Below are positions 35,762-43,796 of a stretch of 64,000 bases of DNA, piece after piece. A program made the translations under genes and the position numbers. Location: the NCBI RefSeq assembly GCF_900106665.1, contig NZ_FNNA01000002.1:806001-870000 (forward strand), given 5' to 3'. The DNA is from Paracoccus sanguinis. GTDB taxonomy: Bacteria; Pseudomonadota; Alphaproteobacteria; Rhodobacterales; Rhodobacteraceae. Below the pieces are notes generated by a model. It worked only from the letters and a program-made list of their open reading frames with translations. It searched no databases and was not told the origin of the DNA. How positions within the stretch are numbered: position 1 is the stretch's first letter; every line of letters starts with the position of its first letter.

Positions 35762-36628
35762 GTGTTCGCCATCATCGGCATCGTCCTCACCTTCGCCATG
35801 GTCTTCGGCGGCTATGTCATGGCCGGCGGCAAGATGGCCGTCATCACCCACTCGCTGCCCTACGAGATGATGATGATCGGCGGGGCGGCGATCGGGTCCT
35901 ATCTGCTGTCGAACGACGGCGCGGTGCTCAAGCACACGGTTCCGGGCATCCTGCGCGCCTTCAAGGGGCCGCGCTGGCACGAGAGCGACAACACCCAGGT
36001 CCTCTGCCTGCTGTTCCAGCTGCTCAAGCTCGCCCGAGCCAACCCGGTCGAGCTGGAGGAGCACGTCGAGAACCCGCACAGCTCGTCGATCTTCCAGGCC
36101 TACCCGGCGGTGCTGAACGACGAGAACGCCGTGACGCTGATCACCGACACGCTGCGCTCGGCGAGCCTGAACTACGACGACCCCTATCAGGTCGAGGACA
36201 TGCTGACGCGGCGCATCAATCTGTTGAAGGAAGAGGCGATGCACGTCCCCCACGCTCTGCAGAACATGGCCGATGCGCTGCCGGCGCTGGGGATCGTGGC
36301 GGCGGTGCTGGGGGTGATCAAGACGATGGCCTCGATCGACCAACCGCCCGAGGTGCTGGGCGGGATGATCGGCGGGGCGCTCGTCGGGACGTTCCTCGGT
36401 GTGTTCCTCGCCTACGGGCTGGTCGCGCCGCTGGCGCAGCGGCTCGGCGCGGTGATGAAGCAGGACCTCGCGTTCTACGACGTCATCAAGTCGGTGCTGA
36501 TCGCGGGGCTCCACCACCACGCCACCAACCTCTGCGTCGAGGTCGGCAGGCAGGCAGCGCCCGAGCATCTGCGCCCGAGCTTCGTCGACGTCGAGACGGC
36601 GCTGCGCGACATGAAGAAGGCGGCGTGA
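35762..36628 (+). CDS. motA: Flagellar motor stator protein MotA
   Basis: A 288-residue proton-channel subunit with four membrane spans. It opens FAIIGIVLTFAMVFGGYVMAGG cut by the first turn, then HSLPYEMMMIGGAAIGSYLLS; the cytoplasmic loop holds the charged torque region, and the last two spans contain MADALPALGIVAAVLGVIKTM in two parts and GGMIGGALVGTFLGVFLAYG. The start is GTG at 35762 with GGAGG five bases upstream. Its partner motB is not in this window. Confidence 0.95.
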   Translation: MFAIIGIVLTFAMVFGGYVMAGGKMAVITHSLPYEMMMIGGAAIGSYLLSNDGAVLKHTVPGILRAFKGPRWHESDNTQVLCLLFQLLKLARANPVELEEHVENPHSSSIFQAYPAVLNDENAVTLITDTLRSASLNYDDPYQVEDMLTRRINLLKEEAMHVPHALQNMADALPALGIVAAVLGVIKTMASIDQPPEVLGGMIGGALVGTFLGVFLAYGLVAPLAQRLGAVMKQDLAFYDVIKSVLIAGLHHHATNLCVEVGRQAAPEHLRPSFVDVETALRDMKKAA

Positions 36629-37332
36629 TGGGCGGGCAGGTGCGATCCGGCGCGCGGAGGGTCGGGCGGCGGGCCGGGATGGGTCGGGGTATTCAGCGTC
36701 GGGCGGGGATGGTGGCGATGGACACGGATCGGCGGCTGATTGGCCGGTCGGGTGGGCGGGGCCTGGACGATCTTTGCGCCGCGCTGTCGGGCCGGCGATC
36801 ATTTCCGGTCGTCGTCAGCTTCCCTCTCAGGATCGTCGCGAACTGCGCCGGGTTGCGTCTACCTGCTGGTCATCTCCCGCATCGGGTTTCGCGGATCCCA
36901 AGGTCTGTTCTGGCTCTCTCGCTCGCAATCGTCGCTGTGGACGCAGTCGCATCTGGCACCGTTCACGCCGAGACTGCCACAGCCTCGCCGCCCGCCGTGA
37001 TCGCTCCAGGCTTAACCCCCGCCGTGCAGGTGTCCCCGCTCCAAAGCCCCGCGACACCCGAGACGCTGCTGTCCGCCGAGGCCCAACGCTTCATCGATGA
37101 CGCCACCAACCGGCTGATCGCCGGCGACGAGCTGCCGCGCGATTATCCCATTACCCTCAAGAGCCTTCCGCCTGCCGACCGGCTGCTGGTCATCGTGCAC
37201 CTGCGCCGCATGGGTTTCCTCACGACGGTCGAGATGCCGATCGACTGGGTGATGGACCCCGCAGTCCCCCCGTCCGCCCAACCGGCAGCGGTGCCCCAGG
37301 CGACGGCCCCAAAGTCCGAGACGACGCGATGA
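36628..37332 (+). CDS. Hypothetical flagellar-cluster protein with conserved C-terminal domain and odd N-terminus
   Basis: The C-terminal part (about residues 145-205: LLSAEAQRFIDDATNRLIAG, ELPRDYPITLKSLPPADRLL, IVHLRRMGFLTTVEMPI) is well formed and resembles short secreted proteins next to flhA in related genomes. A hydrophobic segment (SVLALSLAIVAVDAVASG, about 93-110) could be its signal peptide. The first 85 residues are Arg/Gly-rich and unlike normal coding sequence, although the ATG at 36628 overlaps the motA stop (TGATG). No good start lies close to the hydrophobic segment. It overlaps flhA by four bases. Confidence 0.6.
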   Translation: MGGQVRSGARRVGRRAGMGRGIQRRAGMVAMDTDRRLIGRSGGRGLDDLCAALSGRRSFPVVVSFPLRIVANCAGLRLPAGHLPHRVSRIPRSVLALSLAIVAVDAVASGTVHAETATASPPAVIAPGLTPAVQVSPLQSPATPETLLSAEAQRFIDDATNRLIAGDELPRDYPITLKSLPPADRLLVIVHLRRMGFLTTVEMPIDWVMDPAVPPSAQPAAVPQATAPKSETTR

Positions 37333-39407
37333 GCGCCGTCTCCGCCGTCAGCGGCCGGATCGGCGCGTCGGGAAAGCCGCTCGTCATCACCGGCGCGCTG
37401 GTCCTCGTCGTCATGTCGATGGTCATTCCGATCCCGGCCGCGCTGCTCGACGTGGGGATCGCGCTGTCGATCGCCACGGCCACGCTGATCCTCGTCATGG
37501 CCAGCGTGGTCACCCGGCCCACCGACTTCCAGGCCTTCCCGGTGATGCTGCTCATCTCGCTGCTGATCCGCTTGTCGCTGAACGTCTCGTCGACGCGACT
37601 CATCCTCACCGAGGGGCACACCGGCCCGGATGCGGCGGGCGAGGTCATCAGCGGGTTCTCGGAATTCGTCGCCGGCGGTTCGCTGATGGTCGGCATCACC
37701 GTCTTTGCGGTGATCTCGATCGTCAACTTCATGGTCATCACCAAGGGCTCGGGGCGGATGGCCGAGGTCTCGGCGCGCTTTGCGCTCGATTCACTGCCCG
37801 GCAAGCAGCTGGCCATCGACGGCGACCTGAACTCGGGCGCAATCACCCACGATGAGGCCAAGCGCCGCCGGCTGCAGGACCAGCGCGAGATCAGCTTCTA
37901 CGGGTCGCTCGACGGGGCGTCCAAGTTCGTCAAGGGCGACGCGGTCGCAGGTCTGGTGATCACGGCGGTCAACTTCTTCGTCGGGCTGGCGGTAGGGGTG
38001 GTCTCGCACGGCGTGCCGATCTCCGAGGCGCTGGCGACCTATTCCCAGCTCACCATCGGCGACGGTCTGGTGAGCCAGGTGCCGGCGCTGATCACCTCGA
38101 TGGCGGCGGCGCTGCTCTTGTCGCGCGGCGGCTCGACCGATTCCACCGCCGACCTGCTGTCGCACCAGTTCACCCAAGGCTGGCACGCGCCGGCACTGGT
38201 GGCGATGGGGATGGGGGTGCTGGGTTTCGTGCCGGGGATGCCGACGCTGGTCTTCCTTGCCATCGCGGGCATTGCGGGCTGGTTCTCCTGGCGCAACGCC
38301 ACCCGCCCCCCGCCCCAGCCCGAGGCCGCCGCGGCCCCCGTCCTGCCCGCCGATACCCGCCCGCGGATCGGGGATGTCATCGACACCGACGAGATCTGCG
38401 TCGAGATCGGGGCCGACCTGATCGCCGCGGCGCTCGATCCGACCCGGGGCCTCGGCGGGCGCATCAACAACCTGCGCATCCACATCGCCCGCAGCTACGG
38501 CGTGATCCTGCCCGAGGTCCGGATCACCGACGCGGTCGGGTTGCCGGGCGGCGACTACGTCATCCGCGTCCACGGGGTCATCCGGGCGCGCGGGCGCCTC
38601 ATCCCCAATCTCGTCCTCGCGCTCGGCGGCGAGGACATCCTCGCCGACATCCCCGGAGAGCCGACGCGCGAGCCCGTCTATGACAGCCCGGCCCGCTGGA
38701 TCACGCCCGCGCACCAGGACGAGGCCTCGATCGCCGGGGCGAGCGTCGTGACCCCGATGGAAGTGCTCTCGACCCATCTGATGGAGACGGTGAAGTCGCA
38801 GCTTCCGGCGCTGCTGACGCTCGGCTCGCTGCAGCGGTTGATGCAGGAGCTGCGCGGCCTCAGCGACGAGGGCCGCGCCCAGTCCTACCAGCGTGTGTTC
38901 GACAATCTCGTGCCCGAAAAGGTCGCGCCCGAGCAGTTGCTGGCGGTGTTGCGGATCCTGCTCGAGGACCGCGTGTCGATCCGCAACCTCGGTCTGATCA
39001 TCGAGGCCATTCACGAATCCCGCAGCTCCGACCCCGAGGTCGCCGCCGAGTTCGTCCGCCGCCGCCTGCGCGGGCAGATCACCGAGGCGCTCTGCGACCC
39101 CGACGGGCGGCTCGACGTGGTCCAGCTTCAGCCGGGGTGGGAGGCCGAGTTCCTGCGCGCCGAGGCCGAAACCGGCCGCGGGGCCGGGCTGCTGACGGCG
39201 CCGCTCATGCAGCGCATGACCGAAAAGCTGCGCCTGACGGCCGGCGGTCTCACGCCCGACGGTCAGCCGGCGCTGGTCGTGCCCGACCACAGGCGACGGA
39301 TGGTGCGGGCGATGGTGGCCGCGGCAGGCCTCGGCTGGCCGGTGCTGGGCTTCGACGAGGTGGACCCGCAGGCGCGGGTGAGACTGGTCGGCACGGTCGA
39401 GACATGA
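37329..39407 (+). CDS. flhA: Flagellar export protein FlhA
   Basis: A 692-residue export-gate protein. Eight membrane spans lie in the first 310 residues, with the FHIPEP-region cytoplasmic loop GRMAEVSARFALDSLPGKQLAIDGDL in two adjacent blocks that defines the family. The C-terminal cytoplasmic domain (from about 345) includes IRNLGLIIEAIHES and a region that docks chaperone-substrate complexes. ATG at 37329 overlaps the preceding gene, and the stop overlaps fliR. Confidence 0.96.
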   Translation: MSAVSAVSGRIGASGKPLVITGALVLVVMSMVIPIPAALLDVGIALSIATATLILVMASVVTRPTDFQAFPVMLLISLLIRLSLNVSSTRLILTEGHTGPDAAGEVISGFSEFVAGGSLMVGITVFAVISIVNFMVITKGSGRMAEVSARFALDSLPGKQLAIDGDLNSGAITHDEAKRRRLQDQREISFYGSLDGASKFVKGDAVAGLVITAVNFFVGLAVGVVSHGVPISEALATYSQLTIGDGLVSQVPALITSMAAALLLSRGGSTDSTADLLSHQFTQGWHAPALVAMGMGVLGFVPGMPTLVFLAIAGIAGWFSWRNATRPPPQPEAAAAPVLPADTRPRIGDVIDTDEICVEIGADLIAAALDPTRGLGGRINNLRIHIARSYGVILPEVRITDAVGLPGGDYVIRVHGVIRARGRLIPNLVLALGGEDILADIPGEPTREPVYDSPARWITPAHQDEASIAGASVVTPMEVLSTHLMETVKSQLPALLTLGSLQRLMQELRGLSDEGRAQSYQRVFDNLVPEKVAPEQLLAVLRILLEDRVSIRNLGLIIEAIHESRSSDPEVAAEFVRRRLRGQITEALCDPDGRLDVVQLQPGWEAEFLRAEAETGRGAGLLTAPLMQRMTEKLRLTAGGLTPDGQPALVVPDHRRRMVRAMVAAAGLGWPVLGFDEVDPQARVRLVGTVET

Positions 39408-40144
39408 GCAGCATCGACCTGCCCGCCTGGGCTCTGCCGATCCTGCTGATCTACGGGCGGGTCCAAGCCTTTCTGCTGGCCATGCCCGGCACCGGTGAGA
39501 GACTGCTTCCGGTCAGGGTGCGGGCGGCGCTCGCCATGGCCATCACGCCGCTGTTCGCCGCGGTTCCGGCGCCGGTGGCGGCCTCCCCAACCGAGCTTGC
39601 GGCCCTCATGGCAGCCGAGATCGTCACCGGGCTGGCCCTGGGGCTCATGGTCCGGGTGGTGGCCATGGCGCTCGACATCGCCTCGACCACGCTCGCGCAG
39701 AGCGCCTCGCTGTCGGCGATGCTGGGGGTGTCCGAGGACATGCCGCCGCACCCGATGGGACACCTCATGCATCTCGCGGGCCTTGCGGTGTTGATGGCGA
39801 TGGGGTTGCCGGTGCTGATCTGCCAGCTGCTGGCCGACAGTTTCGCGCTTCTCCCCCCCGGCACGCCGCCCGCGATCGGGTCGCTCTGGCCCGGCTTTCT
39901 CGGCCTCGTGACCCACGGCTTCGTGCTGGCGATGCTTCTGGCGTCTCCGTTCATCCTCGGCGGGCTGCTGTTCCAGATGCTCTCGGGCGTCGTCGCGCGG
40001 GTCATGCCGGCGATGCCGGTGGTCTTCGTGGCCGCGCCCGGCGCGGTGCTGCTGGCGCTCGCGGCGATGGCGCTGCTGGTCCCCGGCATCCTCGCGATCT
40101 GGGCCCGCGACGTGCTGTCGATCCAGCTGCCGGTGCCGCAATGA
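39404..40144 (+). CDS. fliR: Flagellar export protein FliR
   Basis: A 246-residue polytopic export-gate protein with about six hydrophobic segments, opening LPAWALPILLIYGRVQAFLL with RVRAALAMAITPLF, a typical FliR start. Later SPFILGGLLFQMLSGVVARV and MPAMPVVFVAAPGAVL also fit. ATG at 39404 overlaps the flhA stop, and its stop overlaps flhB. No fliQ gene lies beside it, although fliQ usually sits next to fliR or fliP. Confidence 0.92.
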   Translation: MSSIDLPAWALPILLIYGRVQAFLLAMPGTGERLLPVRVRAALAMAITPLFAAVPAPVAASPTELAALMAAEIVTGLALGLMVRVVAMALDIASTTLAQSASLSAMLGVSEDMPPHPMGHLMHLAGLAVLMAMGLPVLICQLLADSFALLPPGTPPAIGSLWPGFLGLVTHGFVLAMLLASPFILGGLLFQMLSGVVARVMPAMPVVFVAAPGAVLLALAAMALLVPGILAIWARDVLSIQLPVPQ

Positions 40145-41235
40145 GCGAGACCCCGGACAAGGACGACAAGCAGTATGAGCCGAGCGAGCAGAAGCTGCGC
40201 CGCGCGCGTGAGAAGGGGGACGTGCCGCGCTCGACCGAGGCCACGACGGCGCTCGTCTGGCTTGGCTTTTTCGGGGTCTTCGTGGTTGGCGTCCCGGCGC
40301 TGCTGCCGTCGTGGATGGCCAGCGCGTCGCAGCTGATCGCCGCCGCGGCGAGCCCCGAGACCTCCGCGGCGGCCGTCCGGGGGGCGGCGCTTCTGTCGAT
40401 GGGGGCCGTCCTGGGGGCGGCCCTGCTGCCGGCGATGCTGGTGGTGCTGGGGCTGGTGCTGCAGCGCGCACTTCTGTTCACGCCGTCGCGGCTGGCGCCC
40501 GACCTCAAGCGGATAAACCCCCTCCACAATGCGGGCCAGAAATTCGGCCGCACGGGGCTGGTCGGCTTTGCGATCTCGCTGGGCAAGCTTGCGGCCGTGT
40601 CGGCAGGCGGGGTGGTGCTGTTCGTCACGCTTGGATCGCTGATCGCCGCTGCGGCGGCGACGACCGCTGCGGCGTGGATCGCCGCGCTGCCGGTCCTGAT
40701 CCGGCAGGTGCTCATGCTGGCGCTGGCGGTGGCGATCGTCTTTGCCGCCGTCGATCTGGTCTGGAAGCATCTCGACTTCCGCCAGCGCAACCGGATGACC
40801 CGGAAGGAGATGGAGGACGAGCACAAGGAGAGCGAGGGCGACCCGCATCTCAAGGCCGCGCGGCGACAGAAGGCGGTGGACCTCGCGCTTGGCTCGATGC
40901 TGGCGGATGTCGAGCGCGCCGACGTGGTGATCGTGAACCCGACGCACTACGCCGTGGCGCTGGAATGGAAGCGGGGCAGCGGCAAGGCGCCGGTCTGCCT
41001 GGCCAAGGGAGTGGACGAGGTGGCCGCCCGCATCCGTGAGCGCGCCCGCAGCCATCAGGTGCCGATCTGGTCCGATCCCCCCTGCGCCCGCGCGCTGCAC
41101 GCCACGACGAAGATCGGCGAAGAGGTCCCGCGCGCCCAGTTCGGCCCCGTCGCGGCAGCGATCCGCTTTGCCGAAGCCATGCGGCTTAAGGCGCGGCGGG
41201 GGTATGGCGGGGTGCTCGAGGGGGGTGTGCCGTGA
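40141..41235 (+). CDS. flhB: Flagellar export switch protein FlhB
   Basis: A 364-residue export-gate component that switches substrate specificity after autocleavage. The N-terminus is charged (EPSEQKLRRAREKGDVPRS), four membrane spans follow, and the cleavage motif NPTH is at residues 266-269 (VIVNPTHYAVAL). The C-terminal cytoplasmic domain continues to ARALHATTKIGEEVP. ATG at 40141 overlaps the fliR stop. The last few residues are Gly-rich and lead into a G-rich spacer. Confidence 0.95.
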   Translation: MSETPDKDDKQYEPSEQKLRRAREKGDVPRSTEATTALVWLGFFGVFVVGVPALLPSWMASASQLIAAAASPETSAAAVRGAALLSMGAVLGAALLPAMLVVLGLVLQRALLFTPSRLAPDLKRINPLHNAGQKFGRTGLVGFAISLGKLAAVSAGGVVLFVTLGSLIAAAAATTAAAWIAALPVLIRQVLMLALAVAIVFAAVDLVWKHLDFRQRNRMTRKEMEDEHKESEGDPHLKAARRQKAVDLALGSMLADVERADVVIVNPTHYAVALEWKRGSGKAPVCLAKGVDEVAARIRERARSHQVPIWSDPPCARALHATTKIGEEVPRAQFGPVAAAIRFAEAMRLKARRGYGGVLEGGVP

Positions 41236-41539
41236 TCGGGAGGGGCTGCTGTGGCGTGATTGGGTGGGCTGGTGCTCGCAGGTGGCGCGTCGGTTCCAAC
41301 GCGGGCACGCGGGGCCACCGGGGGTGGGGTGCCGGAAGGCGGAGACCGGGCGCGGCCGGGCAGTCGGACGGGAGCGGCATTGACGCGGGCTGCGGAGCGA
41401 TCGGAAGGTCTGTGCCGGGTGGGGCGGCACGCGCGAGGGTGTCCTCGCCGCACCGCCAGATGCGCGGTCCCGCGGATGCGAGCGGCTCGCGAGAGCCTCA
41501 TTCTTCCGCGAGGCCCTGGGGCGGCACCGGGGGCCGCGC
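41236..41539 (+). other. G-rich spacer between flhB and the fliJ-like gene
   Basis: No convincing gene in 304 bases. The transcribed strand is markedly G-rich in its first half. It resembles in composition the DNA after motA (36630-36760) and after fliN on the other strand (31891-31760). The only frames here have Arg/Gly-rich translations and poor codon use. Confidence 0.45.
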
Positions 41540-41923
41540 ATGAGAGCGAAATCAGAGCAGCTTGGGCAGCTCGCGCGGATCGCGCGGGCGCGGGCGGACT
41601 TGGAGTTGCGCCGCTATGCCGCCTGCCGGGCGCAGTCCGACGCGCTGCGCGCTCATGTCGAGGCGATCCGCGCGGAGCTCGCCGCCGCGATCGGGGCGCC
41701 CGTCGCGGACTCGGTGGACCAGTGGCGGCGGACCACGGCCCTCGTCGCCTACAGGGCCGGTGAGGTTCACCGCGCGGAAGGCGCGCTGGCCCGGATGCAG
41801 CCTGCCATCGACGCGGCCCGGGCGGCCGCTGCGCAGGCTTTTGGCCGAGCGGAGGCGATCAGCGAGCTTCGCTCCCTGCAGCGCAGCGCAGACGCTCAGT
41901 CGCGGGCAAGGCGGAGCGTATGA
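41540..41923 (+). CDS. FliJ-like coiled-coil protein
   Basis: A 127-residue, almost wholly helical protein rich in Ala, Arg and Glu (LGQLARIARARADLELRRYA, later AEGALARMQPAIDAARAAAA), with spacing suggestive of a coiled-coil hairpin. Its size and place after flhB fit FliJ or a FliJ-like export chaperone. No residue motif is strong enough to name it. ATG at 41540 is the first in frame; the stop overlaps a short 47-codon frame (ATGA at 41920). Confidence 0.6.
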   Translation: MRAKSEQLGQLARIARARADLELRRYAACRAQSDALRAHVEAIRAELAAAIGAPVADSVDQWRRTTALVAYRAGEVHRAEGALARMQPAIDAARAAAAQAFGRAEAISELRSLQRSADAQSRARRSV

Positions 41924-42222
41924 GGGCGTATGGCGAGGTCTGGCGAGGGGGGCAGGAGCCGTTGCGTCGGGCAACGCTCCGCGCCAACCTTTCGATTCCT
42001 GAACACGGCGTGATCAGTGGTCGCTCAGGCGACAACGGTCTTATCTTCTGGCCATCTTGTTGAGTCGCAGTCACCCACAGTTCTACGCTTTATTGCGTCG
42101 ATCAGCCCTTCCCTGGTCAGGTCAAATTGGAGACGGGTTGGGGGGTGCGGCACCGGGAAGGTGCTCATTACCGCTCTTGCCGGGCGCCGGTGGGCGCCTG
42201 ATTTTTCGGAGTTCTGTTCGGG

Positions 42223-42384
42223 TCACTCAGCCAGCCTTTTCTTCATTTGCCAGCTGAAGGCGGCAGCGAGGGTGGTTTGGAGAAGGTCGCGTCGGTCGGG
42301 GGCATCGGCCACCACTGGTCCCCGAGGAGGGCTAACCCAGTTGCCGAACAGGGACATTGAGTCGGGGTGACGGGTCAAGAGCAT
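42223..42384 (-). CDS. Candidate 53-residue small protein of unknown function
   Basis: A short open frame with protein-like composition: MLLTRHPDSMSLFGNWVSPP at the start, a middle rich in Asp/Arg/Pro, and a helical, basic end (FSWQMKKRLAE). GGGGGAG lies nine bases before the ATG at 42384, a good ribosome-binding site. It stands alone on the minus strand in a gene-poor area, with no obvious membrane span or known motif. It could be a true small gene or a remnant of a longer one; the balanced amino-acid use argues against chance in such GC-rich DNA. Confidence 0.45.
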   Translation of the reverse strand: MLLTRHPDSMSLFGNWVSPPRGPVVADAPDRRDLLQTTLAAAFSWQMKKRLAE

Positions 42385-42477
42385 CAGTATCTACTCCCCC
42401 GGCCTTTTGCCCACCCTTTTGGCGGCAAATCCTGCCTCTGGTGGTCTCATCCCCGGCGGAAAAGCGGAGAGGCGGTT

Positions 42478-42711
42478 ATGGAGGATGGTGAAGCGCTTAT
42501 GGCGAGAAACATCGCTCGTACCTGCGCCAGCACGCGAGCATTCATTGCGCGCCGCGGCATCAATCTTGAGATCAATAATTTCAAAGCCGGTTCAAGTCCC
42601 GCACCCGAGATGCTGATGAAGGTCGCGTGTGATGCTCTCCAGAGGTTCGCGGGTCAAAGCACACGTGACTTTCGTGCCGGCCTGAAAAGGGCGCCCACCC
42701 TGCAGTCGTAA
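42478..42711 (+). CDS. Candidate 77-residue small protein of unknown function
   Basis: The ATG at 42478 is preceded by GGAGAGG at six-base spacing. The translation (MEDGEALMARNIARTCASTR, then INLEINNFKAGSSPAPEMLM and a helical DALQRFAG segment) is mixed and soluble, with no known motif. GC content is lower than in neighbouring genes. It is divergent from the 53-residue candidate 93 bases away. A longer in-frame start at 42367 lacks a ribosome-binding site. Low confidence. Confidence 0.3.
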   Translation: MEDGEALMARNIARTCASTRAFIARRGINLEINNFKAGSSPAPEMLMKVACDALQRFAGQSTRDFRAGLKRAPTLQS

Positions 42712-42879
42712 TTGATGTCAAACCCGCACCCGAGGGGGAAGATCTCATTTGTGCCAGCCCCGTAGTACGGCGACGCGGTCAGCCGCACTGCGGAACCTCG
42801 GGCGACGTGTTGGTGAACGCCTCGCCGCCTTCCGGTCGCTCTACACTTGCGGGCCGCCAGCGCGACGGCCTCCTTTCCC

Positions 42880-43296
42880 TCAATTTGAACCGCAATGTGT
42901 CAGGTCACGCCGCAGGACGAGCGCATCGATCCCGTCGCCATAATAGCCGCGGCGGCGGCCCGCCTCGGACCAGCCGGTCGCGGCATAGAGAGCAATCGCG
43001 GTGGTGTTATTGGCGGCGACCTCGAGGAAGGCCGTATCGGCGCCTTGCGCGCGGGCGGTGGTGAAGAAGCGGGTGACGAGGGTGCGGCCCTGACCTCGCC
43101 GGCGCACGGCGGGGTCCACGGCTAGGGTGAGGAGTTCCGCCTCCGGCCCGATCACCCGTCCGAGGAGAAAGGCGGCGCCGTCCGTTAGAAGTAGGGATCC
43201 CGGCGCCTCGGACAGATTGCGGAACTCGGTCGCGCTCCATGGCCGGGGGCGGGTGAAACACAAAGCGTGCAACCGCGCGAGGTCGTCAGGGGTCAT
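42880..43296 (-). CDS. rimI: Ribosomal-protein alanine N-acetyltransferase RimI
   Basis: A 138-residue GNAT acetyltransferase. The start MTPDDLARLHALCF and PWSATEF are typical of RimI; the acetyl-CoA loop is VDPAVRRRGQGRTLV, followed by FLEVAANNTTAIALYAATGW and YYGDGIDALVLRRDL. It acetylates the N-terminal alanine of ribosomal protein S18 in model species. It lies downstream of tsaB as in many bacteria, but is separated from it by 430 bases of duplicated, non-coding DNA. The ribosome-binding site at 43296 is weak. Confidence 0.9.
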   Translation of the reverse strand: MTPDDLARLHALCFTRPRPWSATEFRNLSEAPGSLLLTDGAAFLLGRVIGPEAELLTLAVDPAVRRRGQGRTLVTRFFTTARAQGADTAFLEVAANNTTAIALYAATGWSEAGRRRGYYGDGIDALVLRRDLTHCGSN

Positions 43297-43477
43297 ACGA
43301 GGATACCTAGCTGCGAGGGCAATGGGGAAACCCGTTGATGGGCACCGCCAATCGAAGTGGTGCATCGCTGACTGGACGCACCGGCGCCATGCGGCCGCGC
43401 ACACAACCGATCCCAACGCTCATCTCGCCGTCTGCACGGTCACCGCCGAACCCCGGGCCGCCCATGCCGGGGGAGTA

Positions 43478-43796
43478 GCCGCGCCCCGCGCAAATCGAAA
43501 GAGGCAAGCCGACCCCAACGCCGCGCCAGCAACACCGGCGGCGCGTGGCGGCGTGGGGCGGCGTCTGTGGGGCGCAGGTAGAGCGGCGCCCTGCAGAAGC
43601 ACAGCCCCGCTGATGCTGAGCCAGTCGCCGCGCCCCGCGTAAATCCAGTCCGGGCAGCCGACCCCAGCGCAGCGGCCTGCACACGCTCGACGCACCGCGC
43701 TCGGCCAAACCAAACCACCCTCCCAGTCACGCCAGCAACACCGGCGGCGCGTCGCGTGGTGGCGCGGCGTCGGCGGGACGCAGGTAGAGGGGCGCC
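43478..43796 (-). repeat. Imperfect tandem duplication of the tsaB 3' end
   Basis: The last part of tsaB and its flank are present twice. The block with GCCAGCAACACCGGCGGCGC is at 43731 and 43525, and CAGGTAGAG at 43781 and 43575, both offset by 206 bases. The flanking block with GCCGCGCCCCGCG is at 43627 and 43478, offset by 149, because the tsaB-proximal unit has 57 extra bases. The distal copy is out of frame with tsaB and has diverged. Confidence 0.75.

Larger units (their letters stand above)
41924..42879. other. Lower-GC, gene-poor stretch after the flagellar cluster
   Basis: Nearly 1 kb with distinctly lower GC than the rest of the window. It holds two candidate small genes described separately (42223-42384 minus; 42478-42711 plus) and a 47-codon frame at 41920-42063 that starts in an ATGA overlap with the fliJ-like stop. 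I see no terminal inverted repeats or transposase remains. Bases 42712-42879 show nothing I can name. Confidence 0.45.

Noticed and set aside
41236-42879. Remains of an insertion sequence or integrated element after flhB
   Set aside because: No transposase-like translation, terminal inverted repeats or target duplication could be seen.
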